Assembly (NCBI RefSeq): GCF_031179985.1
Contig: NZ_JAPSHJ010000001.1
Coordinates: forward strand, 166,002-230,001
Length of the DNA stretch: 64,000 nt
Source: Arthrobacter sp.
GTDB taxonomy: Bacteria > Actinomycetota > Actinomycetes > Actinomycetales > Micrococcaceae
Reading direction: 5' to 3'
In this document: positions 9,134 through 21,721 of the stretch, in pieces
How the letters are laid out: the number at the start of each line of letters is the position of its first letter
How positions within the stretch are numbered: the first letter of the stretch is position 1
The notes under the pieces: generated by a model
What the model saw: the letters and a program-made list of their open reading frames with translations, nothing else
Told to the model about the DNA's origin: nothing
The model's database searches: none
Program-made: the position numbers and the translations under genes

Positions 9134-10009
9134 TTAGCGCACAGTCACGCGGATCCTGTTGCGCCATGGATCCTCAAAGCGCAGTTCCTGGCCCGTGTGG
9201 TGGGATGAGACCCCGGCGACTTTCAGGCGGTCGGCGAGCGCCCCGACGTCGTCCCCCAGGGGAACTTCAATGAGAACTTCCCCCAGACCAAGGGTGTCCT
9301 TGCGTGGTCCGGCGCCGCGGCTGTTCCAGACGTTCATGGCCATGTGGTGGTGGTAGCCTCCGGCGGAGACAAAAAGGGCCTGACCGTGCCAGCCGGCTGT
9401 CTTTTCAAAGCCCAGCGTACCCACGTAGAAGTCGTGGGCAGTCTGGACGTCACCTACCTGGAGGTGGACGTGCCCGACGCCGGCACCCGATTCGCGCTGT
9501 CCGGCGACCCTCTCTTCGGTCAGGTGGCGCTGCAGATAGTGCTGAGGGGGAAGGGGCAAACTGTCCATTACGACGTTCTTGCCATCCCACGACCACGCTT
9601 CACGGGGGCGGTCCCAGTAGAGTTCGATGCCGTTTCCTTCGGGATCGCTGAAGTAGAAGGCTTCGCTCACCAGGTGATCGGCGCTTCCTGTGAACAACCG
9701 GGGCTCGTACTGGGCTGCTGTTGCCACGGTGGCCGCAAGGGCCTGCTGGTCCTCGAACAACAAGGCTGTATGGAAGAGCCCTGCTTCGCCGCGGGAAGGA
9801 ACAGCCAGTCCGGGAGCCGCGGCGAGGTGGACCAGCGGCTGGCGGCGCCGGCCCAGGTAGAGTCCGCCATCCTGCTCCGCCACGATCTTTAGTCCGAGGG
9901 CGCGCTGGTAGTAGTCGGTCATCAGCTTCAGGTCCCGCACCTTGAGCATCACTGTGCCCATGGTGAGGTCGGCGGGAAGCAGATCCTGGCTGCTCGTTTC
10001 CGTGGTCAT
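9134..10009 (-). CDS. VOC-superfamily dioxygenase-like protein (CatE-type, two domains)
   Basis: A 291-residue protein with two glyoxalase/bleomycin-resistance/dioxygenase (VOC) domains. The first spans roughly residues 15-135 (LKVRDLKLMTDYYQRALGL to YFSDPEGNGIELYWDRP) and the second 170-290 (GVGHVHLQVGDVQTAHDFYVG to FEDPWRNRIRVTV). This layout matches the CatE-type catechol-2,3-dioxygenase group. Candidate metal ligands are the His of GVGHVHLQV, the His cluster of GGYHHHMAMN and the Glu of GIELYW. The substrate cannot be told from sequence and no aromatic-degradation genes are near. It could instead be a glyoxalase-like or resistance protein. Confidence 0.85.
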   Translation of the reverse strand: MTTETSSQDLLPADLTMGTVMLKVRDLKLMTDYYQRALGLKIVAEQDGGLYLGRRRQPLVHLAAAPGLAVPSRGEAGLFHTALLFEDQQALAATVATAAQYEPRLFTGSADHLVSEAFYFSDPEGNGIELYWDRPREAWSWDGKNVVMDSLPLPPQHYLQRHLTEERVAGQRESGAGVGHVHLQVGDVQTAHDFYVGTLGFEKTAGWHGQALFVSAGGYHHHMAMNVWNSRGAGPRKDTLGLGEVLIEVPLGDDVGALADRLKVAGVSSHHTGQELRFEDPWRNRIRVTVR

Positions 10010-10082
10010 AATTCACTCCTGATTCGGGGGCCGCCCGGATCGGCGACTGCACTCATAGAGTTAAATTACTTGAAGCTTCAAT

Positions 10083-13932
<3,850 letters not shown>

Positions 13933-13992
13933 GACCCAACCCTAAGGCAATGCCCGGGCAATGAGCCCGGGCGACATCGATGCCTTGGTTAC

Positions 13993-15579
13993 TTACTTGT
14001 TTCCGCCGAGGAACTTGTCGAAGCCCTTGGGCAGGTTCAGCTGGGCGGGATCGAAGTCGCCGCTCTGTTGGCCGAAAGCGGCACCGGTGGGAAGGGCTTT
14101 GGCAGCCTGCGAGCGCCGGGTCTCGGCGTCGCGCAGTTCCTGGGCCGCCTTGGCAGGGTTACCCGACCTTGCCTTCTTCTTCGGGGCGTTTTTCGCACCC
14201 TTGCGGGCTCCCGCACCGTTTCCTGCTCCGGGCATGCCCGGCATCCCCGGCATGCCGCCGCCCTGGGCCATCTTCTTCATCATCTTCTGGGCCTGGGCGA
14301 AGCGTTCGAGCAGTCCGTTCACCTCAGAGACGTGCACACCCGAACCACGGGCAATACGCGCCCGGCGTGAGCCGTTGATGATTTTCGGCGCAACGCGTTC
14401 GTGCGGCGTCATGGACCGGACGATCGCTTCAACCCGGTCAATTTCCCGCTCGTCGAACTGCTCAAGCTGCTGGCGGATGTTTTGGGCACCCGGCATCATC
14501 ATGAGCATTTTCTTCATGGAACCCATGTTGCGGATCTGCTGCATCTGGGCCAGGAAATCATCAAGCGTGAAGTCTTCCTGGTCAGCGAATTTCTTCGCCA
14601 TCCGGGCAGCTTCGTCCTTGTCCCAGGACTTCTCGGCCTGCTCGATCAGGGTGAGGACGTCACCCATGTCGAGGATCCGGGAGGCCATGCGGTCAGGGTG
14701 GAAGAGTTCGAAGTCATCCAGGCTTTCACCGGTGGACGCGAACATGACGGGCTTCCCCGTGACGGAGGCGATCGAGAGGGCAGCACCGCCGCGGGCGTCG
14801 CCGTCGAGCTTGGAGAGCACAATGCCCGTGAAGTTCACACCTTCATCGAAGGCCAGCGCGGTGTTGACGGCGTCCTGGCCGATCATGGCGTCGACGACGA
14901 ACAGCACTTCGTTGGGGACAATGGCCCGGCGGATGTTCCGTGCCTGATCCATCATGTCGGTATCCACACCGAGACGTCCGGCGGTATCGACGATGACGAC
15001 GTCATGCAGTTTCTGCCGCGCTTCCTCCACGCCTGCCTTGGCAACGGCAACAGGATCGCCGGCCGGGTGCTCAAGTTCGGAGGTGGCGCCGGGGTGCGGT
15101 GCGAAGACTGGTACGCCCGCCCGCTTACCCACCACCTGCAGCTGGGTCACGGCGTTGGGCCGCTGAAGGTCGCAGGCAACGAGGATGGGGCTGTGGCCCT
15201 GGGACTTCATCCATTTGGAGAGCTTGCCGGCGAGCGTTGTCTTTCCTGCACCCTGCAAACCCGCCAGCATGATGATGGTGGGGCCGGTCTTGGCTAGGCG
15301 GATCCGCCGGGTTTCACCGCCGAGGATCTCGACGAGTTCCTCGTTGACGATCTTCACGATCTGCTGACTCGGATTCAGGGCCCCGGAAACTTCAGCGCCC
15401 AGCGCGCGATCGCGCACCCGTGCGGTGAATTCACGCACCACAGGCACGGCGACGTCGGCATCCAGGAGGGCACGACGTATTTCACGGACCGTGGCATCAA
15501 CATCCGCCTCGGTGAGGCGGCCCTTGCCGCGGAGATTCTTGAAGGTTGCTGCCAACCGGTCAGAGAGTGAATTGAACAC
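13993..15579 (-). CDS. ffh: Signal recognition particle protein Ffh
   Basis: Ffh binds the 4.5S RNA and signal sequences on the ribosome and docks to FtsY. The 528-residue protein has the N domain (FNSLSDRLAATFKNLRGKGR), the GTPase with Walker A GLQGAGKTT, DTAGRLGVD and LSKLDGDARGG, and the M domain with its methionine-rich stretch (MKKMLMMMPG). The C-terminus is extended by a GGGMPGMPGMPG segment and a basic Lys/Ala tail, as in other actinobacteria. The start is the GTG at 15577-15579 giving MFNSLSDRL; the 60 codons upstream in frame have no family similarity. ftsY lies about 5 kb away on the same strand. Confidence 0.96.
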   Translation of the reverse strand: MFNSLSDRLAATFKNLRGKGRLTEADVDATVREIRRALLDADVAVPVVREFTARVRDRALGAEVSGALNPSQQIVKIVNEELVEILGGETRRIRLAKTGPTIIMLAGLQGAGKTTLAGKLSKWMKSQGHSPILVACDLQRPNAVTQLQVVGKRAGVPVFAPHPGATSELEHPAGDPVAVAKAGVEEARQKLHDVVIVDTAGRLGVDTDMMDQARNIRRAIVPNEVLFVVDAMIGQDAVNTALAFDEGVNFTGIVLSKLDGDARGGAALSIASVTGKPVMFASTGESLDDFELFHPDRMASRILDMGDVLTLIEQAEKSWDKDEAARMAKKFADQEDFTLDDFLAQMQQIRNMGSMKKMLMMMPGAQNIRQQLEQFDEREIDRVEAIVRSMTPHERVAPKIINGSRRARIARGSGVHVSEVNGLLERFAQAQKMMKKMAQGGGMPGMPGMPGAGNGAGARKGAKNAPKKKARSGNPAKAAQELRDAETRRSQAAKALPTGAAFGQQSGDFDPAQLNLPKGFDKFLGGNK

Positions 15580-15743
15580 GCGCCGTGCACTTCTTTCAGT
15601 TGTTCTCGGATGACGGCCAATGAGGCACGCCAACGTCGTGGACTGGTGTTCGTCCGGACTGCTCGTCCGGACGGACTGCCTCGACAACGGGACTCGACTA
15701 TCTAGGGTACCAAGAGCCACCTTCAAGATGGCATGCTGGCAGG
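15580..15743. promoter_or_regulatory. Divergent spacer between ffh and the zwf-like gene
   Basis: A 164-bp gap that should hold promoters for two divergent genes. I see no recognisable operator, terminator or SRP RNA gene in it. Confidence 0.3.
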
Positions 15744-17138
15744 GTGACCAGCCAATCAAGTGTGCAAACCCTCCTCATTCTCGGCGCTTCCGGTGATCTA
15801 ACCGGCCGGCTCCTGCTACCCGGGCTCGCCAGACTGGCTGCAAAAGGCCGTGCAGGCGGCCTCACGCTCGTGGGCGCAGGCTCGGACCCGTGGACGCCGG
15901 AACAGTGGCTTCGGCGGGTGGAGACCTCCTTCTCGGATGCGCTCAGCGAGGCAGATCCTGTCGGGAAGCTGGAACTGGAGAGAATTGCCGGGTCCACGGG
16001 CTACCAGCAGCTGGACGTGACAGCCGGCGGGGAGCTCGGAACCCTGCTGAAAGAGTTGGAGGGCCCGGTGGCCGTCTACTTTGCGCTCCCACCGCAGGTA
16101 AGCCAGAAAGCCTGTGAAGTCCTTATCCCTGAGGAGGTTCCGCCGGGGACGCGGCTGGTGATGGAAAAGCCGTTCGGATCCAGCGAGGCCACGGCCCGGG
16201 AGCTGAATAACACGTTGGTGGGCCTTGTTCCGGAGGACCACATCCATCGCGTAGACCACTTCCTGGGAAAAGCGACGGTGCTGAACATCCTTGGCCTCCG
16301 TTTCGCGAACACGTTCCTGGAACCGGTCTGGAACCGGAACTACATCGAGAAAGTGGAGGTCATCTTCGAAGAGGACCTCGCCTTGGAAGGGCGCGCACGC
16401 TATTACGACGGCGCGGGTGCTTTGCGGGACATGATTCAGAGCCACTTGCTGCAGATCATGGCACTGATGGCCATAGAACCGCCCGCAACGGTCGGCGAAC
16501 GCGATCTGAGGGACGCCATCAGTACCGTTCTGCGGGCCAGCAGCATCAAACCGCCCTTCAGCAACACCTCCCGCCGGGCGCGCTACACAGCCGGTTCCAT
16601 CTCAGGCCGAAGTATCCCTGATTACGTCCAGGAACAGGGTGTTGATGCGTCCAGGAACACGGAGACTCTTGCAGAGGTCCGGGTTGAAGTGGACAACTGG
16701 CGCTGGCAAGGAGTCCCGTTCATCCTCCGCTCCGGAAAAGCCATGGGAAACAAGCGTAAGGAAGCGGTCATCACCTTCCGCCCTGTGCCCCACCTTCCGG
16801 CGGGCTTCACGGGGGTGGACTCCCCCAACCAGCTCCGGATCGGATTCGGGCCTGACACGCTTCAGTTCGACGTCGACGTCAATGGTCCGGGCAATATCCT
16901 GAGCCTTGACCGGACAACGCTGAATGCGGTGTTGAGTGCCTCCGACCTCCTGCCCTATGGCGAAGTCCTGGAGGGGGTGCTCACCGGAGATCCTTTGCTG
17001 TCCGTGCGCGGCGATGCCGCGGAGGACTGCTGGCGCATCGTGGACCCTGTCCTGCGCGCCTGGTCAAACGGTGAGGTGCCTCTGGAGGAATACGACGCCG
17101 GAACCACAGGGCCGGCTTCCTGGCCAGGTTCGCCATAA
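15744..17138 (+). CDS. zwf: Glucose-6-phosphate dehydrogenase family protein
   Basis: This 464-residue protein belongs to the NAD(P)-dependent glucose-6-phosphate dehydrogenases, which oxidise glucose 6-phosphate to the lactone. The nucleotide loop GASGDLTGRLLLPGL opens the protein, EKPFG follows, and the active-site block reads HRVDHFLGKA with the catalytic Asp-His and Lys intact. The substrate block is NRNYIEKVEV and the second His lies in GALRDMIQSHLLQ. It is shorter than typical enzymes (about 480-515). The Thr-Gly after GASGDL and the Ala after GK depart from the usual AKRKL and GKE. No opcA, pgl, tal or tkt is adjacent, so this may be a second, specialised copy. The start is a GTG with a weak ribosome binding site. 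Confidence 0.85.
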   Translation: MTSQSSVQTLLILGASGDLTGRLLLPGLARLAAKGRAGGLTLVGAGSDPWTPEQWLRRVETSFSDALSEADPVGKLELERIAGSTGYQQLDVTAGGELGTLLKELEGPVAVYFALPPQVSQKACEVLIPEEVPPGTRLVMEKPFGSSEATARELNNTLVGLVPEDHIHRVDHFLGKATVLNILGLRFANTFLEPVWNRNYIEKVEVIFEEDLALEGRARYYDGAGALRDMIQSHLLQIMALMAIEPPATVGERDLRDAISTVLRASSIKPPFSNTSRRARYTAGSISGRSIPDYVQEQGVDASRNTETLAEVRVEVDNWRWQGVPFILRSGKAMGNKRKEAVITFRPVPHLPAGFTGVDSPNQLRIGFGPDTLQFDVDVNGPGNILSLDRTTLNAVLSASDLLPYGEVLEGVLTGDPLLSVRGDAAEDCWRIVDPVLRAWSNGEVPLEEYDAGTTGPASWPGSP

Positions 17139-17147
17139 CCAGCAAAA

Positions 17148-17181
17148 GCAGGCCGGATACCTTTCCAGGTACCCGGCCCGC
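17148..17181 (-). terminator. Terminator hairpin after glnK (possibly bidirectional)
   Basis: A 15-bp stem (17148-17162 with 17167-17181) around a TTCC/GGAA loop lies between the convergent zwf-like and glnK genes. Read on the minus strand, the two non-Watson-Crick positions become G-U pairs and a short TTTT follows, so it fits glnK termination best. On the plus strand two positions mismatch, although T-rich sequence (TTTGTGTTT) follows there too. Confidence 0.75.
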
Positions 17182-17217
17182 TTTGTGTTTCAGCTGTGTC
17201 AGCCTCTGGTCCTTGAA

Positions 17218-17556
17218 CTAGATTGCTGCGGAACCGCGTTCTCCGGTGCGGACCCGGACGGCTTCAAAAACGTCCACGGTCCAGACCTTGCCGTCACCGG
17301 CGCGCCCTGTGTTGGAGCTGGCGATGATGACATCGAGGATGTCGTCCGCCTGTTCGTCGGTGGCCAGGACCTCCACACGGATCTTCGGCAGAAGGTCCAC
17401 GTTGTACTCAGCACCGCGGTAAACCTCGGTGTAGCCGCGCTGCCGGCCGTAGCCGCTGGCTGCGCTGACCGTCAGGCCCTGTACCCCGTACGCTTCAAGC
17501 CCTTCCCGGATGGACTCAAGCTTTTCCGGCCTAACGATTGCTGTAATCAGTTTCAT
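17218..17556 (-). CDS. glnK: Nitrogen regulatory protein P-II (GlnK type)
   Basis: A 112-residue P-II signalling protein that senses 2-oxoglutarate and ATP/ADP and gates the ammonium channel. The T-loop YGRQRGYTEVYRGAEYNVDL contains Tyr51, the residue that is uridylylated in E. coli and adenylylated in Corynebacterium and Streptomyces. The C-terminal loop signature DGKVWTVDVFEAVRVRTGE is intact. The ATG overlaps the amtB stop by four bases (ATGA), the typical amtB-glnK coupling. In many actinobacteria glnD follows; here a terminator and a convergent gene follow instead, so the modifying enzyme must be elsewhere or absent. Confidence 0.95.
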   Translation of the reverse strand: MKLITAIVRPEKLESIREGLEAYGVQGLTVSAASGYGRQRGYTEVYRGAEYNVDLLPKIRVEVLATDEQADDILDVIIASSNTGRAGDGKVWTVDVFEAVRVRTGERGSAAI

Positions 17557-18914
17557 GCGCCCACGCTTTCCTTACCTGCTGCTGCATCAGTCTTTGTGCT
17601 GTCTGCGGGTGCTGCTGCGGCGTCGCCCTGCGGCTTGCCGGTGATCAGTTCATGCAGCGGCTGGAAGCTTCCGCCGTGGCCGCCCACGCCGAACTCGTAA
17701 GCCGTCTCTGCGTGCAGGCTGAGGTCGACACCCACAGCTTCCTGCTCCTGGGAGACCCGGAAGCCCATGGTCTTGTGGATGGCCAGGCCGATCAGGGCGG
17801 TGAGGATCGCGGAGTAGGCGATGGCGATACCGGCTACTGCAAGCTGCGCCCAGAGCTGGGTGAAGCCGCCGCCGTAGAAGAGCCCGCCGCCAACGCCGTC
17901 AGTCGGCGTTGCGATAAAGCCAAGAGCTACAGTACCGATGATGCCCGAAACGAGGTGGACACCCACAACGTCCAGGGAGTCATCGAAGCCCCAGCGGAAC
18001 TTCAGGCCAACAGCGAGGGCTGATGCGATGCCGGAAATGAGGCCAAGACCCAGTGCACCGATCGGCTCGACGTCTGCACAGGCCGGAGTGATGGCCACGA
18101 GGCCTGCGACAACACCGGATGCTGCGCCCAGGGAGGTGGGGTGTCCGTCGCGGATGCGCTCAACGATGAGCCAGCCGATCATGGCTGCGGCAGGGGCAGC
18201 GAGAGTATTTACCAAGATGAGGCCGCCCTGCTCAGCGGAAGAGGCGAGGCCGCCGTTGAAGCCGAACCAACCGAACCACAGGATCGCAGCTCCAAGCATC
18301 ACGAACGGGATGTTGTGCGGGCGGTGGTTGGGATCCTTGCCGAAGCCCTTGCGGTTGCCGATGATCAGGACGAGGATCAGAGCCGCCACACCGGCGTTGA
18401 TGTGGACAACGGTACCTCCGGCGAAGTCGATCGCCGTGCCGAGGGCCTGGCCGATTGCGCCTTCCGCACCGAAGAGGCCGCCACCCCAGACCATGTAGGC
18501 CAGCGGGCAGTAAACAAGAGTTACCCATACTGGTACGAAGACGGTCCAGGCGCCGAACTTGGCGCGGTCTGCAATGGCACCGCTGATCAGGGCCACGGTG
18601 ATGATGGCGAAGGTAGCTCCGTAGCCGGCGAGGATGAGGCCATTTGGCGAGTCCGCCGAGTTGACGCCCTCAAGACCGAAGCTGGTGAACGGGTTTCCGA
18701 CAATCTGCAGGAAGCCTTCACCCCCCGTCATGGAGTAGCCCCAGAGGACCCAGACAACGCCCACGATGCCGATGGAGATGAAACTCATCATCATCATGTT
18801 CAGCGCCGCCTTGGCGCGTGTCATGCCGCCGTAAAAAAATGCCAGCCCTGGTGTCATGAACAGCACGAGTGCCGCCGCAACCATGAGCCATACGTGACCT
18901 GCGGTAAGTTCCAT
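17553..18914 (-). CDS. amtB: Ammonium transporter AmtB
   Basis: A 453-residue ammonium channel with about eleven membrane helices that forms trimers in the cytoplasmic membrane. The first helix includes MTPGLAFFYGG, and the twin conducting histidines are in VVHINAGVAAL and VVGVHLVSGIIG. The C-terminal cytoplasmic tail, which contacts GlnK in homologues, is present and ends in a low-complexity Ala/Thr/Lys stretch. The ATG at 18912-18914 (MELTAGHVW) has a strong GGAGG box eight bases ahead; a longer in-frame start is rejected. It is translationally coupled to glnK. Confidence 0.96.
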   Translation of the reverse strand: MELTAGHVWLMVAAALVLFMTPGLAFFYGGMTRAKAALNMMMMSFISIGIVGVVWVLWGYSMTGGEGFLQIVGNPFTSFGLEGVNSADSPNGLILAGYGATFAIITVALISGAIADRAKFGAWTVFVPVWVTLVYCPLAYMVWGGGLFGAEGAIGQALGTAIDFAGGTVVHINAGVAALILVLIIGNRKGFGKDPNHRPHNIPFVMLGAAILWFGWFGFNGGLASSAEQGGLILVNTLAAPAAAMIGWLIVERIRDGHPTSLGAASGVVAGLVAITPACADVEPIGALGLGLISGIASALAVGLKFRWGFDDSLDVVGVHLVSGIIGTVALGFIATPTDGVGGGLFYGGGFTQLWAQLAVAGIAIAYSAILTALIGLAIHKTMGFRVSQEQEAVGVDLSLHAETAYEFGVGGHGGSFQPLHELITGKPQGDAAAAPADSTKTDAAAGKESVGA

Positions 18915-19097
18915 GGTGCACGTCCTCCCTTGCCTGATGCTTGATAGATGCCTATTGATGCTGCGAAGTGATCCGCTTGCCAACGCCTTGTTTGCGTTCT
19001 TAGAAGATTTTGGCTGTGCTGTGTTTCACTCACGGAGGATTTAGATTGCCGGGTTGTTACAAGAATCTCCCGGAAGTAAATGGTGCATATCCTGCTT

Positions 19098-19113
19098 GTT
19101 ACGGATATGTTTC
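19098..19113 (-). promoter_or_regulatory. Possible GlnR-type half-box pair upstream of amtB
   Basis: On the minus strand the sequence reads GAAAC, six bases, GTAAC. This matches the alternating GAAAC-n6-GTnAC halves of the actinobacterial nitrogen regulator GlnR. It lies about 180 bp upstream of amtB and about 50 bp upstream of the divergent MFS gene, in their 248-bp shared spacer. Only one pair is clear, so it could be chance. Confidence 0.3.
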
Positions 19114-19162
19114 ACGAGTCCAAAACCCCATCCCCCGCTTCTATCGCTAGGATCCAAGCACC

Positions 19163-20410
19163 ATGACCAAACGATCCCCTTCCGGTAACGGGGCCAAGGG
19201 AATTTCCGCGGATACCGCACCGCCGGGCAGGGGGCTGCCCCGCGATATCAAGGTGATGTTGGTTGCAGCGTTCCTTATCGCCCTGGGATTCGGCCTGGTA
19301 GCGCCCGTGCTCCCGCAGTTCGCCACCACTTTCGACGTCGGGGCGACTGCCGCTGCCGTGATCGTGAGTATTTTCGCCTTGATGCGCCTGGTCTTCGCTC
19401 CGGCCGGTGGCGCCCTGATTGTCAGGTTCGGTGAGCGGCCCATCTACGTGGGCGGGCTGCTGATCGTTGCTGCTTCTACGGCAGCGTGCGCTTTTGCCCA
19501 GGACTATTGGCAGTTGCTCATTTTCCGGGGGCTGGGCGGAGCAGGTTCAGTGATGTTCACGGTTGCCTCAATGGCACTGGTGATCAGGCTCGCTCCCCCT
19601 GAGAGCCGCGGCCGCGTTTCCGGAGCGTATGCTTCCGCGTTCCTGATCGGCAACGTCTGCGGGCCAATCGTGGGAGGCCTGCTGGCAGGTTATGGGCTCC
19701 GCGTTCCCTTCCTGGCCTACGCCGGTGCCCTGGTGTTGGCTGCCTTGGTGATCCAGACACAACTCACCCATGTGACGGGATCACGCGAAGCGGGTAAAGC
19801 CAATCCGCCCATGGAGCTTCGCCAGGCGCTGGCAGACAGCGCCTACCGTGCAGGCCTCGTCTCCAGCTTCGCCAACGGCTGGGCAACTTTTGGCGTAAGG
19901 ATGGCCACCGTACCCCTGTTCGCCGTGGCCGCGATAGGCGCGGGCACTGAAGCAGCAGGGTGGGCTTTGGCAGTTTTCGCCGCCGGAAACGCCGCTTCGC
20001 TTTCCTTCTCGGGACGGCTGGCAGATTCTCTGGGCCGCCGGCCAATGATGATTACCGGCCTGCTGCTGACCGGTGTGGCCACAGGTGCCATTGGATTCAC
20101 GTCCGACATGATCTGGTTTCTGGTGGCATCAGCCGCAGCCGGCATCGGCTCAGGGATTCTGGGGCCCGCGCAGCAGGCCGCCATTGCCGATGTGATTGGC
20201 AATGAGCGGTCCGGAGGGCGTGTTTTGGCCGTGTTTCAGATGACGGCGGATACCGGGGCGATCATCGGGCCAGTACTCGCCGGCGTCCTGGCGGACCAGC
20301 TTGGGTACGGCTGGGCGTTCGGCGTCACCGGCGGTGTGCTTGTGGTCGCCGCCGTCGGCTGGCTGCTGGCCCGGGAGTCCCTGCAGCGCCCGTCCGGTCA
20401 GCCAGCCTAG
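19163..20410 (+). CDS. Major facilitator superfamily exporter (DHA1 type)
   Basis: A 415-residue, 12-helix major facilitator. The first helix follows a 30-residue cytoplasmic tail (VMLVAAFLIALGFGLVAPVLPQ), with an MFS loop A-like stretch VRFGERPIYVGG and a second-half counterpart GRLADSLGRRPMMITG. PESRGRVSGAY and NERSGGRVLAVFQ mark the central loops. This resembles multidrug/sugar efflux members of the DHA1 group; the substrate is unknown. It is divergent from amtB and converges on ftsY with only 9 bp between the stops. The gene has no partner on its strand. The first ATG is used; the N-terminal region is low-complexity, and a start further in cannot be excluded. Confidence 0.85.
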   Translation: MTKRSPSGNGAKGISADTAPPGRGLPRDIKVMLVAAFLIALGFGLVAPVLPQFATTFDVGATAAAVIVSIFALMRLVFAPAGGALIVRFGERPIYVGGLLIVAASTAACAFAQDYWQLLIFRGLGGAGSVMFTVASMALVIRLAPPESRGRVSGAYASAFLIGNVCGPIVGGLLAGYGLRVPFLAYAGALVLAALVIQTQLTHVTGSREAGKANPPMELRQALADSAYRAGLVSSFANGWATFGVRMATVPLFAVAAIGAGTEAAGWALAVFAAGNAASLSFSGRLADSLGRRPMMITGLLLTGVATGAIGFTSDMIWFLVASAAAGIGSGILGPAQQAAIADVIGNERSGGRVLAVFQMTADTGAIIGPVLAGVLADQLGYGWAFGVTGGVLVVAAVGWLLARESLQRPSGQPA

Positions 20411-20419
20411 TTGGTGGTG

Positions 20420-21634
20420 CTAGTTCAGCAGGGCGTCCACGAAGCCTTCAGCCTCGAACGGTGCCAGGTCATCAGCACCTTCACCGAGGCCGATGAGCTT
20501 GACGGGCACTCCAAGGGATTTCTGGATGGCGACGACGATCCCGCCCTTCGCGGTGCCGTCCAGCTTGGTGAGGACGATGCCGGTGATGTTTACTACCTCG
20601 GCAAAGACACGGGCCTGGTTCAGCCCGTTCTGGCCGGTGGTTGCGTCCAGGACCAGGAGGACCTCGTCCACCTCTGCGAGCTTCTCGATGACCCGCTTTA
20701 CCTTGCCGAGTTCGTCCATCAGCCCGGTCTTGTTCTGAAGCCTTCCGGCGGTGTCAATCATCACCACGTCGACTTCCTGGTCGATGCCGGCCTTGACCGC
20801 CTCGTAGGCGACAGAGGCAGGATCCGCACCCTCGACGTCGGACTTAACGGTGGGTACGCCCACACGCTGACCCCAGGTGGCCAACTGCTCAGCGGCGGCT
20901 GCGCGGAAAGTATCGGCAGCGCCGAGCAGCACGTCCTTGTCCTCGGCCACCAGTACCCGGGCGAGCTTGCCCACAGTGGTGGTCTTGCCGACGCCGTTGA
21001 CGCCAACTACCAGCATCACGGCAGGAGTATCAGCGTGGCGCTCCACCCGCAGGCTCCGGTCCATTGAAGGATCCACCAGCTTGATCAGCTCTTCGCGCAG
21101 GAGTGCCTTGACCTGTTCAGGCGAGCGCGTGCCAAGTACCTTGACCCGTTCGCGGAGGGCATCCATCAACTGCATGGTGGGCCCCGTGCCAAGGTCCGCC
21201 AGCAGGAGGGTCTCTTCGACCTGATCCCAGACGTCCTCATCGATTTTGTCACTGGACAGCAGGACCAGAAGCCCCTTGCCCAGGATGTTGTTGGACTTGA
21301 CGAGGCGCTCCCGGAGCCTGTTCAGGCGGCCGGCCACCGGGAGTGGTGTTTCAACCTGAATGGTCTCCAGCCCGGCAACGTTGTCCGGCACCTCAGTGAT
21401 TTCAAGGTCTTCGAGGTCGACGCCGGCAGGAGCGTTGCGCTCCTTATCAGCCACAGGCCTGTCCGCAACCAGTGTGCCGCGGGCTCCTTGCTGCGGCGCC
21501 CCGGGATCGTTCAGGTCACGCGTTCCGGGGTAGCGGTTGATGTTCTTCCGGGTCTTCATGAAAACCGGAATCAGGCCGCCGATAACCACCAGGGCAGCAA
21601 GAATGGGCAGAAGAATAGGGAGGATGTCGTTCAC
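20420..21634 (-). CDS. ftsY: Signal recognition particle receptor FtsY
   Basis: FtsY is the membrane-associated SRP receptor GTPase. The 404-residue protein begins with a hydrophobic helix (ILPILLPILAALVVIGGLIPVF), which would anchor it directly in the membrane as in other actinobacterial FtsY proteins. An acidic, disordered A region follows, then the NG domain with Walker A GVNGVGKTTT, DTFRAAAAEQL, DTAGRLQNK, TKLDGTAKGG and the closing GLGEGADDLAPF. It lies 87 bp downstream of smc on the same strand, a pairing common in actinobacteria. It is the partner of Ffh encoded about 5 kb away. Confidence 0.96.
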   Translation of the reverse strand: MNDILPILLPILAALVVIGGLIPVFMKTRKNINRYPGTRDLNDPGAPQQGARGTLVADRPVADKERNAPAGVDLEDLEITEVPDNVAGLETIQVETPLPVAGRLNRLRERLVKSNNILGKGLLVLLSSDKIDEDVWDQVEETLLLADLGTGPTMQLMDALRERVKVLGTRSPEQVKALLREELIKLVDPSMDRSLRVERHADTPAVMLVVGVNGVGKTTTVGKLARVLVAEDKDVLLGAADTFRAAAAEQLATWGQRVGVPTVKSDVEGADPASVAYEAVKAGIDQEVDVVMIDTAGRLQNKTGLMDELGKVKRVIEKLAEVDEVLLVLDATTGQNGLNQARVFAEVVNITGIVLTKLDGTAKGGIVVAIQKSLGVPVKLIGLGEGADDLAPFEAEGFVDALLN

Positions 21635-21721
21635 TCCCCTAGCTTCTCACAATCGGGAACGGTGTTTTCTGAAGGCCCGTAGACCGTGGCGCTCCCTGGG
21701 CCCGTCAGCTGGAGCCTTTGC

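Noticed and set aside
15580..15743. 4.5S SRP RNA gene next to ffh
   Set aside because: The conserved GGAA-tetraloop helix of SRP RNA is not visible in this spacer.
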